The notes beneath the pieces are model-generated. The model saw only the letters and a list, made by a program, of their open reading frames with translations, made no database searches and had not been told where the DNA came from. From Pyrolobus sp964613695 (GTDB taxonomy: Archaea > Thermoproteota > Thermoprotei_A > Sulfolobales > Pyrodictiaceae): DNA of 29,072 bases. The DNA is taken from NCBI GenBank assembly GCA_964613695.1, contig CAZTIR010000014.1, positions 1-29,072 on the forward strand, in the 5' to 3' direction. Shown one piece after another: positions 1 to 6,910 of the stretch; the first letter of the stretch is position 1, and each line of letters begins with the position of its first letter. The position numbers were made by a program, and so were the translations under genes.

Positions 1-196
1 TCATCTCGGGGTCGAGCTTAGTATAGGGCCATGGCAGCTCCGGCACCTCTATCTTTTCCTCGGCTCTAGCCTCCCTGAAGGGAAAGCTCCGCGCGATAAC
101 AGCGGCTGCGAGCGTCGCTGCACCTAGGCGCAAGAAATCCCTACGTGATAGGCTATGCGGCGACACCGGTCTCGCACCATGATGGAGAACTGTCAT
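1..196 (-). CDS. Tat-exported protein, N-terminal fragment (possible C_GCAxxG_C_C redox protein)
   Basis: Only the first 65 codons are present; the gene runs off the left edge. Reading from ATG at 196, a short polar N-terminus is followed by the twin-arginine motif SRRDFLRLG and a hydrophobic stretch (LGAATLAAAVIA), then a mature-looking start containing LPWPYTKLDPEM. A stop codon (TAA) lies two codons upstream of the ATG, so this start is well supported. The twin-arginine motif implies export in folded form across the cytoplasmic membrane, usually of a cofactor-bearing protein. A PWPYxKLDPE segment just after a Tat signal resembles, from memory, the C_GCAxxG_C_C / split-Soret redox protein family, but the cysteine motif itself would lie outside the window. 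Export is well supported; the family is a guess. It is divergent from the winged-helix gene at 360. Confidence 0.72.
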   Translation of the reverse strand, partial: MTVLHHGARPVSPHSLSRRDFLRLGAATLAAAVIARSFPFREARAEEKIEVPELPWPYTKLDPEM

Positions 197-214
197 TGAT
201 TATTATTGAGGATT

Positions 215-292
215 GTTAACGTAAGGCTGTTCTATTCTACAAATATTTGCGAATATTCTCCTAGCCCCAAGTAGAGGTTAACGTATGTTAAC
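215..292. promoter_or_regulatory. Cluster of helically phased palindromes in a divergent promoter region
   Basis: The AT-rich gap between the Tat-exported protein (start 196, minus) and the winged-helix gene (start 360, plus) holds the palindrome GTTAAC at 215-220, 277-282 and 287-292 and the palindrome AATATT at 242-247 and 252-257. The last two GTTAAC copies are exactly 10 bases apart, as are the two AATATT copies, so each pair faces the same side of the helix. GTTAAC at 215-220 sits where a TATA box for the minus gene would lie, about 20-25 bases before its ATG. This is what operators for a dimeric regulator would look like, perhaps for the adjacent winged-helix protein. Binding is inference. 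Confidence 0.45.
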
Positions 293-312
293 ACACGATT
301 GTAAACTACGAG

Positions 313-330
313 TTTAAATACCGTTTATAT
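313..330 (+). promoter_or_regulatory. TATA box region for the winged-helix gene
   Basis: TTTAAATA at 313-320 and TTTATATT just after it are good archaeal TATA elements. With the usual spacing of about 25 bases, transcription would begin near 340-350. That places the TTG at 330 upstream of the transcript and favours ATG 360 as the real start. A GGTGG at 345-349 could serve as its ribosome-binding site. Confidence 0.6.
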
Positions 331-359
331 TGATAGTTGTAAATGGTGGACTATCGCCC

Positions 360-1202
360 ATGCGGACGCCGGGCAAGCGCATAGATGAGCTCGAGAGGCT
401 TGTCCACGAGGCTTGGGAGAAACTGGTTCCCCAGCTCGAGGCTCTCGACGAGGATATACTCATGGCGTATTTAGAGGCTGGTGGCCCCGTCTCGCCCTAC
501 CGGATAGCGAAGAGCCTTAACGTTAACACCACGAGCGTCTATCGTAGGTCGCGCAGGCTTCTCGATTGGCGCCTCCTCATACCAGGCCTCCGGGCCAACG
601 ATAACGACAAGATGATGATTAGTGTGAAGGGCTGCCTATACCTATACTTGAGGAACAAGATCGGTCTAGAGGAGCTTGTGGGATGCTACTCTAGGCTCTG
701 GGGGCTCGACCTGGACCCTCTCTCGCTTCTCGCAGCCCTTTACCTCATAGGATTCGAGGCTAAGAGGAGGAAGCTGAGCATAAAGACGCTAACCATGTGC
801 ATGCCGGATGAGGCGGCTGTGCACATACTACGTTATTTCAAGAGGGTTGTTGAGCTCCACGAGGAGCTTGGAGTGAGTTTTGGAGAGGCGCTAGATAGTG
901 TCGCTTATAGCCTCTACCTCGATAGGATGGCGTTCCGCGAGGCGCTACGCCTAGCATTCCGCGCATTAGCGCGGTCAGTGCTCCCAGTAATCCACACGAA
1001 CGACCATAGCAGTGTTATCCTCGTGTCGGAGAAGGGTGTATACCCTATCGTAGTGTGGTGTCGCAACCCCTGTCGCGACTATAGGGATACTCTCGGGGTC
1101 GAGTGTATAAGGGCTCGCTCCACGGTTGCTAGGGTGTTGGGCCTCGTTTCTAAGAGTGATAGGGGGTTTGGTGTTAGGCTTGAGGGCAGGGTTGTGGGTT
1201 GA
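360..1202 (+). CDS. Winged-helix DNA-binding protein, predicted transcription regulator
   Basis: This encodes a protein of about 280 residues. Residues roughly 25-75 form a winged helix-turn-helix: DILMAYLEAGGPVSPYRIAK leads into a recognition helix NTTSVYRRSRRLL. The rest is mostly helical and matches nothing I recognise; it may be a sensor or dimerisation domain. Near the C-terminus is WCRNPCRDY with a further cysteine twelve residues after its second one, a possible metal or redox site. An in-frame TTG lies 10 codons upstream at 330, but the TATA box at 313-320 makes ATG 360 the better start. The stop overlaps the start of the next gene by four bases, so the two are coupled. The palindromes upstream suggest self-regulation and control of the divergent exported protein; this is inferred. 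Confidence 0.8.
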   Translation: MRTPGKRIDELERLVHEAWEKLVPQLEALDEDILMAYLEAGGPVSPYRIAKSLNVNTTSVYRRSRRLLDWRLLIPGLRANDNDKMMISVKGCLYLYLRNKIGLEELVGCYSRLWGLDLDPLSLLAALYLIGFEAKRRKLSIKTLTMCMPDEAAVHILRYFKRVVELHEELGVSFGEALDSVAYSLYLDRMAFREALRLAFRALARSVLPVIHTNDHSSVILVSEKGVYPIVVWCRNPCRDYRDTLGVECIRARSTVARVLGLVSKSDRGFGVRLEGRVVG

Positions 1203-1618
1203 GCAGCGAGAAGCTGGCTAGGCTCATGGAGAGGTTTCTAAAGCCCCTCGTGGATAGGCTCGGCTTCAGCGTGGAGAGCGTTGAGAGCGTAGAGGTTGAC
1301 CCGGAGGGGCCGCGTATCATAGTTAGGGCTGAGGGCGGCGAGGGTTTCGAGAGCCTCTATCTCGACCTCTCGCCTGATGGCGTGGAGCTCACAGTCACCC
1401 TCCCTGCGCCCAAGAGCCTGGAGGGGTTGGAGGAGGCTCTTGCCGATAGGATTGAGTCTGACGAGGAGCTTGCAAGCATAGAGGAGTATGACGTAGGGTA
1501 TGACCCGGAGGAGGGCGAGGTGGTTGTAACCCTCCACGCGAGGACGATAAACGCGTTGCCGAGTATAGAGAAGCTTAGAGCCCTACTAGATGAGGCCATT
1601 GCGGCTGTGAGGGGATAA
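1199..1618 (+). CDS. Small acidic protein of unknown function
   Basis: A 139-residue, strongly acidic protein starting at TTG 1199, which overlaps the stop of the winged-helix gene (TTGA). Predicted beta strands such as GPRIIVRAE, VELTVTLP and GEVVVTLHA alternate with helices, suggesting a small alpha/beta fold, possibly with a two-fold repeat. It has no cysteine, no signal peptide and no membrane segment, so it should be cytosolic. I do not recognise the family. Its only functional clue is translational coupling to the regulator, which suggests a partner or a product under the same control. Antisense open frames over this region look like composition artefacts. Confidence 0.75.
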   Translation: MSSEKLARLMERFLKPLVDRLGFSVESVESVEVDPEGPRIIVRAEGGEGFESLYLDLSPDGVELTVTLPAPKSLEGLEEALADRIESDEELASIEEYDVGYDPEEGEVVVTLHARTINALPSIEKLRALLDEAIAAVRG

Positions 1619-1671
1619 CCCACTCTTTAACCCCCAGCCTAGGCTTCCTGCTCCAGCCCTGGCGTCTAGGC

Positions 1672-2790
1672 TTGGATAGGGTAGTTGCATCAGCGCTTCT
1701 CGCCGTGCTGCTGGCCACCATTGCGTTCGGCGCCACTAGGCTCGGCCTCGGAGAGGTGCTTGGGGTTGGGTGGGGTGCTGTAGCCCTATCAACATTCTAC
1801 GCGGGCCGGAGCATCTCGGCGAGCCTTGGGGGCTTGCTCTACACGCGCTCGCCTAGGCTAACACGGGTACTCCCCTCAGCGGCGCTGCTGGTTATAGCGG
1901 CTAGCGTCTATATGCAGGGTGTTGTGAGAGACCCGGTCATCCTATCCCTCCTGACCGGCGTTCAGGGGTTTGCAGCTGGCTTCGTCTGGCCCCTCGTGCA
2001 GACCGGCGTGGCCCTCCACGGCGGCAGCACGTTCATCCTATCCCTCTACTTCGCCACGGGCTCCATCGGGATATCGGTTGGCAGGGCTGCCTATCCCTAC
2101 CTGGAGCAGATGCTTGGGCTTGGCAGCGTGTTCGCCATAGCATCGCTGTTCTACGCTACAGCCGCGCTAGTCGTGGCGGTCGGCTTCCGTGTGAGGCTCG
2201 CGGCTAGGGGTAGGGGGGCGGGGAGGAGGAGTGTGCATGGTGGTGTTGCGAGAGCGGTGCTTGTCAACGCGGCTAGCGGTTTTGCCGTGGGGCTGGATGC
2301 GCAGGTGCTGTACCCGCTGTTGATGGAGAAGGGCTTGGATAGGTTCACGGCGTCTCACCTCCTCTCGCTCGGCTCCCTCCTCGGCATACCCTCGAAGCTA
2401 GCCTCCGGGGCCATGGGTGACAGGCTAGGCGTCTACAAGTCGATGCTAGTGCTGGGAGCAGTCATAGCGGCCAGCCTAGCAATGCTCTCGACGGCCGAGG
2501 GGCTGGCCGCGGGTATAGCAGCCCTCGTCTATACCGGCGTCTCTACGGGCCTTGTGCCGCTTGCAAGGATGGCAGCCGCCCTTGAGGGACGGAGGCTCGG
2601 AGCCCCCGCCGCGGTGGTAGGCGTGGCCAACACCCTGTCCAACGTGGGGTCTATAGCCGCTGCACTAGCCGTGCCCGTGCTAGCATCCACGCCCGGGGGG
2701 CTCGTTGCGTACGCGGCCCCCCTCCTGGCCCTAACCTTCTACGATGGCGCGTCGGGGAGGAGGGTTGCGAGGGTAGTGGCGAGGGGCTAA
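1672..2790 (+). CDS. Major facilitator superfamily transporter
   Basis: This 372-residue protein is dominated by hydrophobic helices, roughly ten to twelve, with small loops and a basic central linker (residues about 175-190, RVRLAARGRGAGRR) that divides two six-helix halves, as in MFS carriers. The loop GAMGDRLGVYKSMLV (near residue 247) matches the MFS G-x-x-x-D-R-x-G loop motif between transmembrane helices 8 and 9. The N-terminal half has a related YAGRSISASLGG. It starts at TTG 1672; a TATA-like CTTTAA at 1624-1629 would give a leader of about 20 bases. The substrate cannot be told from sequence. It stands alone on the plus strand, with the tRNA thiolase gene following after 42 bases. 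Confidence 0.85.
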   Translation: MDRVVASALLAVLLATIAFGATRLGLGEVLGVGWGAVALSTFYAGRSISASLGGLLYTRSPRLTRVLPSAALLVIAASVYMQGVVRDPVILSLLTGVQGFAAGFVWPLVQTGVALHGGSTFILSLYFATGSIGISVGRAAYPYLEQMLGLGSVFAIASLFYATAALVVAVGFRVRLAARGRGAGRRSVHGGVARAVLVNAASGFAVGLDAQVLYPLLMEKGLDRFTASHLLSLGSLLGIPSKLASGAMGDRLGVYKSMLVLGAVIAASLAMLSTAEGLAAGIAALVYTGVSTGLVPLARMAAALEGRRLGAPAAVVGVANTLSNVGSIAAALAVPVLASTPGGLVAYAAPLLALTFYDGASGRRVARVVARG

Positions 2791-2832
2791 TCAAACCCCT
2801 CTCGTAGCCGTTTAGCCTATGGAACGCTGGTA

Positions 2833-3870
2833 ATGGCTAGGTGTAGTATCTGCGGGCGCCCAGCCGTCTATATCTCGAGGGCCTCTGGGAGAGCCTTCTG
2901 TGAGAAGCACTTCCTGGAGTATTTTGACAGGAAGGTGCGCCGGACCATCCGGAAGTACTCCCTGTTCCGAGAGAAGGAGGTTATCGTGGCCGCCGTCTCG
3001 GGGGGTAAGGACTCTCTCTCACTCCTCCACTACCTCCTACGCCTCTCGAGGAAGCACCCCGGCTGGAGGGTTAAGGCGCTGCACATAGACGAGGGTATCA
3101 GGGGGTACAGGGAGTATACGAGACAGCGTTTCGAGAGGTTCGCCTCCGAGTGGGGCGTCGAGTACCGGGTGGTGAGCTTCGAGGAGGAGTTTGGCTACAC
3201 CCTCGACGAGATTGTGAGGATTGGTAGGGAGAGGGGGCTCCCGTACCAGCCCTGCACGTACTGCGGCGTCTTCCGCAGGTACCTCATGAACAAGGCTGCG
3301 AGGGAGATGGGCGCCACTGTGGTCGCAACCGGGCACAACCTCGATGATATAGTGCAGACCTTCCTCATGAACATACTCGACGGCAACATATCGGCGGTTT
3401 CGAAGCTGGGGCCCGTCTCCGGCCCCGGCGAGCACCCCAAGTTCGTTAGGAAGGTTAAGCCCTTCTACGAGATACTCGAGAGGGAGACGACCCTCTACGC
3501 GGTGCTCCACGGGCTCTACACGGGTTTCGAGGAGTGCCCATACGCGAGCCTAGGCACCAGGTGGCAGGTGAGACGCTTCATAAACCAGCTTGAGGAGAGG
3601 AACCCTAACGTCAAGTACTCCCTCCTCTCGAGCCTCGAGAGGCTCCGCAAGATACTCTCGAGGAGCGGGCATGCCGCCGGGGAGGACGAGGAGGGGCCAT
3701 ACACCTGCGCCATATGCGGCGAGCCCTCCGCCCACCCCATCTGCAGAGCCTGCCAGCTCCGCCTCGAGCTCGGGATACTAAGGTTGAGCGAGGAGAGGCT
3801 GAGACAGCTCCCCGAGGCCGCCAGGAGGATGGCGATAGAGGCTATGAACCGCTGGAGCCGAGGGCGTTAA
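2833..3870 (+). CDS. ttuA: tRNA 2-thiolation protein, TtuA/Ncs6 family
   Basis: Members of this family activate a tRNA uridine by adenylation and insert sulphur from a ubiquitin-like carrier. All hallmarks are present in the 345 residues: an N-terminal zinc site (C4, C7, C23, H26), the PP-loop SGGKDS (56-61), the cysteine pair C141-x2-C144 in QPCTYCG, the helix GHNLDDIVQTFLMN, a third catalytic or cluster-ligating cysteine in EECPYAS (C235), and a C-terminal zinc site (C292, C295, C304, C307). In characterised TtuA, the three central cysteines bind an iron-sulphur cluster. The target is probably U54 (TtuA) or wobble U34 (Ncs6/NcsA); sequence alone does not decide. A possible sulphur-carrier partner is the small protein at 11047-11262. 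Its 3' end overlaps the convergent radical SAM gene by 29 bases. Confidence 0.88.
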   Translation: MARCSICGRPAVYISRASGRAFCEKHFLEYFDRKVRRTIRKYSLFREKEVIVAAVSGGKDSLSLLHYLLRLSRKHPGWRVKALHIDEGIRGYREYTRQRFERFASEWGVEYRVVSFEEEFGYTLDEIVRIGRERGLPYQPCTYCGVFRRYLMNKAAREMGATVVATGHNLDDIVQTFLMNILDGNISAVSKLGPVSGPGEHPKFVRKVKPFYEILERETTLYAVLHGLYTGFEECPYASLGTRWQVRRFINQLEERNPNVKYSLLSSLERLRKILSRSGHAAGEDEEGPYTCAICGEPSAHPICRACQLRLELGILRLSEERLRQLPEAARRMAIEAMNRWSRGR

Positions 3871-5050
3871 GCTCCTCGAGGCTATAATAGTCGCGGAGGA
3901 GCCACGAGTTCCCTATGTAGACCCTCCTCAACCCAGCCTCCTTGGCGACCCTCGCAGCCGCCAACGCATGCTCCCTGCTGGTCGGCGGCAGATCCCTCAT
4001 CAAGTGGTCGGGGTGGAAGGCTAGGAGCATCAATGGTATATCCGGGTCTAGGCTCGCGAGGTACTCAGCCCACCCCCTAACCTCCACGAGGTCCACGTAG
4101 CCCGGCACCAGGAGGAGGCTCGTGACCAGCAGCGGGGGCTCCCCCCTCCCGGCCTTCTTCCACATCTCCGCCACGAGCCTAACATTCCCCTTAACCCTCT
4201 CGACGGCATCGACGCCAGTCAACGCCTTGTAGACGCTGGGGGTCCAAGCCTTCAGGTCTATCTTGACAACGCCGCCGGTCTCCAGGCTAAGCCTAGCCAT
4301 CTCCCTCATAATCGGCTCGCTCGCGACACCATTAGTCTCCCAGCATATCCTCTTGACGACACCCTCCCTCCTAGCCCTCTCCGCTATCATCCTAGCAGCC
4401 TTCAAAACCCACGGCGCGTGGGGCGTGGGATCGCCGCCGAAGAAACAGACGCACGTAACACGCGGGTCTATAGCCGCCTCTACAAGCTCCTCCACGCTCC
4501 TCGCGTGCGCGAGGACCTCACGGGAGTTGGAGAGCATTGTCTTATGCTCCCAGTTCTGGCAGAAGAGGCAGTCGAGACTACACCCGGCGAAGAAGACGGC
4601 CAGGTTATAGCGGCCTACCTCGACACCCCGGGTGTCGGTCCACCTTGGGTACCCTGCGCTCGTCGCCGCGGGGCAGACGGGGGTTGCGACACAGTTGGTG
4701 GGGTGCGGGTCGAGATACCAGTGTACCACGGCGTGGAAGGCTAGCCTCTCATCATACAAGCCGGGCCTGAGAGCCACCCGACCCCCGCGGTTCGAGACTA
4801 TGCCGCAATACCCGTAGCCCCCCTTGCCGATGACACAGTTGTTTACACAGTATGCGCAGCGTACACCATCACTACTCCTCGGCGGCTCCTCGGGGAGGCC
4901 CACGCGCCTCCTCCACGAGCGATGCGTCTCCATGGGGTAGTGGAGCGCCTCCTCAGGCCTCTCGCGTAGGCAGCGGAGGCAAACCCCCACGGCCTCGCTT
5001 ATAAGCCTCGATTCTCTACCACACACCCTGCACCTGGCCACACTCGCCAC
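3842..5050 (-). CDS. Radical SAM protein, PflA/PflX-like
   Basis: The 402-residue protein carries the radical SAM cluster motif C157-x3-C161-x2-C164 (GCSLDCLFCQNWE), in the form typical of pyruvate formate-lyase activase-like proteins (COG1180/COG1313). Two extra cysteine sets precede it: C7, C10, C24, C27, which looks like a zinc ribbon, and C65, C68, C72, C82, which resembles the N-terminal cluster of PflX/AmmeMemoRadiSam-type enzymes. FFGGDPTPH matches the GGE-like SAM-binding motif (GGDPTPH). The substrate is unknown. It starts at GTG 5050; TATAAG on the minus strand near 5078-5084 would give an almost leaderless mRNA. The last 29 bases overlap the end of ttuA on the other strand, within coding sequence of both. 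Confidence 0.87.
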   Translation of the reverse strand: MASVARCRVCGRESRLISEAVGVCLRCLRERPEEALHYPMETHRSWRRRVGLPEEPPRSSDGVRCAYCVNNCVIGKGGYGYCGIVSNRGGRVALRPGLYDERLAFHAVVHWYLDPHPTNCVATPVCPAATSAGYPRWTDTRGVEVGRYNLAVFFAGCSLDCLFCQNWEHKTMLSNSREVLAHARSVEELVEAAIDPRVTCVCFFGGDPTPHAPWVLKAARMIAERARREGVVKRICWETNGVASEPIMREMARLSLETGGVVKIDLKAWTPSVYKALTGVDAVERVKGNVRLVAEMWKKAGRGEPPLLVTSLLLVPGYVDLVEVRGWAEYLASLDPDIPLMLLAFHPDHLMRDLPPTSREHALAAARVAKEAGLRRVYIGNSWLLRDYYSLEELNALGSSGS

Positions 5051-5169
5051 CGTTGCTCAGGATTACTCGGCTACAGAGGCTTATAGGGGGAGTAGCGAAG
5101 GCTATCCTCTTAACGACTAACACACGCCTCTTTATCCGGGGCTAGGGGTTCTCGGAGGGCAGGGTGTGA

Positions 5170-5613
5170 GTGATGAGCGAACTCTATCCCAGGAGGAGCG
5201 AATACGAGCAGATAGTGATATCAGCGCCGGGGCCGGCGGCCATCCAGAAGAGTAGCGGCGAGGAAGAGGAGATCATACTCGAGGAGGACTTGGAGGAGGC
5301 CGCGCGCAAGGCGTTCAACTCGGCCCTCCTCATGTTCATGAGGGCTCTCGTGTCGGCGAGGCTGGAGCCGGAGGATGTAGTGCTGAACCTCCAGGCATTC
5401 ACCCGCGAGTATATAGTCGAGAGTAGCGGTAGGGCTGTTGTCCTGGAGGCTCACCTGTCGAAGAACCTTGATGTGAGAGTCGAGGCTACTGCAAGGAAAG
5501 TCAAGTACGTTATCATATACCCGAAGAGGGATAGAGCGGCGCGGCTAGCGGCCAGGAGGCTGGAAAAAGCGCTCATGAAGATACTCCACGAGCCGCTCGC
5601 GAAAACACCCTAG
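5170..5613 (+). CDS. Conserved-looking small protein of unknown function
   Basis: This encodes about 147 residues, beginning GTG-ATG at 5170/5173; either could start translation, with the purine-rich GGAGGGCAGGG upstream. After a variable N-terminus there is an acidic stretch (EEEEIILEEDLEEA, about 30-45), then a helix AFNSALLMFMRALVSA, alternating strands (VVLEAHLSKNLDVRVEA, KVKYVIIYP) and a basic C-terminal helix (RAARLAARRLEKALMKIL). This reads as a compact alpha/beta cytosolic protein. There are no cysteines or catalytic motifs I recognise. A TATA-like CTTTATCC near 5129-5136 supports its own promoter. Function unknown. Confidence 0.75.
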   Translation: MMSELYPRRSEYEQIVISAPGPAAIQKSSGEEEEIILEEDLEEAARKAFNSALLMFMRALVSARLEPEDVVLNLQAFTREYIVESSGRAVVLEAHLSKNLDVRVEATARKVKYVIIYPKRDRAARLAARRLEKALMKILHEPLAKTP

Positions 5614-5718
5614 ACCCTACACCACATATACAGGTACAAGCTTCAACATTAGTCCTCTATTTCCGTATAGCATCAACATATCTAGGTGTTACCGGCCCTC
5701 CCTCGCACGGCGACGAGT

Positions 5719-5925
5719 ATGAGCGAGATAAGGTGTAGGCTTGGCTTCACAGACGGGCTTAAATTCGGTCTAGGCTTTATAGTAGCGTTACTTGTCTTCA
5801 CGCTGATAGTCGTGATGGTAGCAGCCCTAGTGGGGCTCGTAGGCACTATGTCGCTCGCAAGACTGTTCAAGATGAGTTGCACAGTCTTGGCGGGGGTGAG
5901 TAGGTTTTTCCCTCTAGGCCTCTAG
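5719..5925 (+). CDS. Small single-helix membrane protein
   Basis: A 68-residue protein from ATG 5719; an in-frame GTG at 5686 would add eleven residues that look like non-coding sequence. After the short segment MSEIRCRLGFTDGLKFG comes a long hydrophobic stretch (FIVALLVFTLIVVMVAALVG), enough for one membrane helix and perhaps a hairpin. A basic, cysteine-containing tail follows. Small membrane proteins of this type are common in archaea. I cannot assign a function. Support is the clean amphipathic-then-hydrophobic pattern and the lack of any competing gene over 5614-5974. It is convergent with the zinc-finger gene at 5975. Confidence 0.5.
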   Translation: MSEIRCRLGFTDGLKFGLGFIVALLVFTLIVVMVAALVGLVGTMSLARLFKMSCTVLAGVSRFFPLGL

Positions 5926-5974
5926 CAGGGGTGTGTAGGAGGGGGTGAAGAGAGACTCCAATAGCGAGGGGTCC

Positions 5975-6310
5975 TCACTCCCCGTGAGCGTGCTCCGCCC
6001 CTCCTGACCCCCCGCCTAGTAGCCTGGCTTCCAGCTCTCTCCGGACGAGCTCCTTCACATAGTCGCGGTGCACTCTCATAATGTGGAGGTAGAGGCCCTT
6101 CCTGGTGAACGGCCCCTTGCTGCAGATGGCGCATCTTAGCAGCCCTCTCCTCTCGAAGACTATGCGCGATGCTACAGTCTCTATCACCTCCTCTACTATC
6201 CTCCTGGTCTCCCCCATCAAGCCCAGGTCGTCGATATTATAGCGTAGGTTGCAGGCCCTGCGGATTGCAGCCTCTGTTATACGGTCTAGTATGCCGGCGA
6301 GGCGTAGCAC
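5975..6310 (-). CDS. C2H2 zinc-finger protein
   Basis: A 111-residue protein with one classical C2H2 finger: C60-x2-C63, then H76-x4-H81 (CAICSKGPFTRKGLYLHIMR followed by VH). A hydrophobic leucine sits in the expected place before the histidines. Flanking helices are basic (DYVKELVRRELEARLL) and the tail is glycine-rich with histidines. Single C2H2 fingers occur in archaeal and viral small regulators, so DNA, RNA or protein binding is plausible. It starts at GTG 6310, only six bases after the stop of the 191-residue gene, with GGGTGAG before it as a ribosome-binding site. It is the third gene of the operon beginning at 7627. Confidence 0.8.
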   Translation of the reverse strand: MLRLAGILDRITEAAIRRACNLRYNIDDLGLMGETRRIVEEVIETVASRIVFERRGLLRCAICSKGPFTRKGLYLHIMRVHRDYVKELVRRELEARLLGGGSGGAEHAHGE

Positions 6311-6316
6311 TGTCTC

Positions 6317-6892
6317 TCACCCTCTCGCAGGCCTCGTCGCTATTAGGTGAGCGATTAGGAGGGCATGCAGCTTACAATCGCTGCTCTCCATTACGCTCCT
6401 GATCTTGGCACCGGGGTTGATACCAGAGGCTTCTATGAGGAGCCCCTCTATGCTAGTAAGCTCGGGGAGTAGCTCGGCGCACGTCTCTGGGCTAGAGTGG
6501 GATGCCTTGTAGGCCAATCTCATAGCCTCTACTATCGTTGAGGGGCCTAGCGTCTCGACTAGCTCGGGGAGCCAGTACCTCCTCTCGGCAACCTCTAGTA
6601 TCAGGTTCTCGACGTAGGGTAGGGGGCGGAGGGACTCCAGCCAGTCTATCACATAGTCTTCTATAATCGCTATGATGTGGTCGCGTATGGGCTCAGCCTC
6701 TCTGGACGCCAGGTCGGCTAGGAAGGCTAGGAGGGAGGGGTTGATGGGTTCGGGGGGCTCCTCGTGAGCCGGGAGCGTGTGGAAAAGCGTGCCGGTAGCG
6801 TCTTGGTGTGTTGCGTCTGCTCCAGGCATGCCCTGCCCCGCGGCTAGTATTGGGCCGTCACCTGCTATGAGGCGGGGTGGGCCTGGTAACAC
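6317..6892 (-). CDS. Unknown protein in the roadblock/zinc-finger operon
   Basis: Up to 191 residues from GTG 6892; the ATG at 6829 (after GGGGCAGGG) is an attractive alternative start, because the first twenty residues are glycine/proline-rich and unlike the rest. The remainder is mostly helical and acidic (LLAFLADLASREAEPI, IIAIIEDYVIDWLESL, IVEAMRLAYKASH), with two cysteines (one in ETCAELL, one in SDCKLHALL). I see no known motif and no membrane helix. It lies 18 bases after the roadblock-domain gene and 6 bases before the zinc-finger gene, so the three are almost certainly co-transcribed. A helical adaptor role is possible but not shown. Confidence 0.7.
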   Translation of the reverse strand: MLPGPPRLIAGDGPILAAGQGMPGADATHQDATGTLFHTLPAHEEPPEPINPSLLAFLADLASREAEPIRDHIIAIIEDYVIDWLESLRPLPYVENLILEVAERRYWLPELVETLGPSTIVEAMRLAYKASHSSPETCAELLPELTSIEGLLIEASGINPGAKIRSVMESSDCKLHALLIAHLIATRPARG

Positions 6893-6910
6893 TCGCTGCT
6901 CGTCTAGGCT

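Noticed and set aside
330..359. TTG start ten codons upstream for the winged-helix protein
   Set aside because: It lies only about ten bases after the TATA box, so it would be upstream of the transcript; ATG 360 fits better.
3037..3510. 157-codon minus-strand open frame inside ttuA
   Set aside because: It is wholly antisense to a gene with clear motifs and has low-complexity, arginine/leucine/proline-rich content without any motif.
5168..5176. GTGATGAGC as another C box
   Set aside because: It is the start region of the gene at 5170, with no matching D box or promoter at the right distance.
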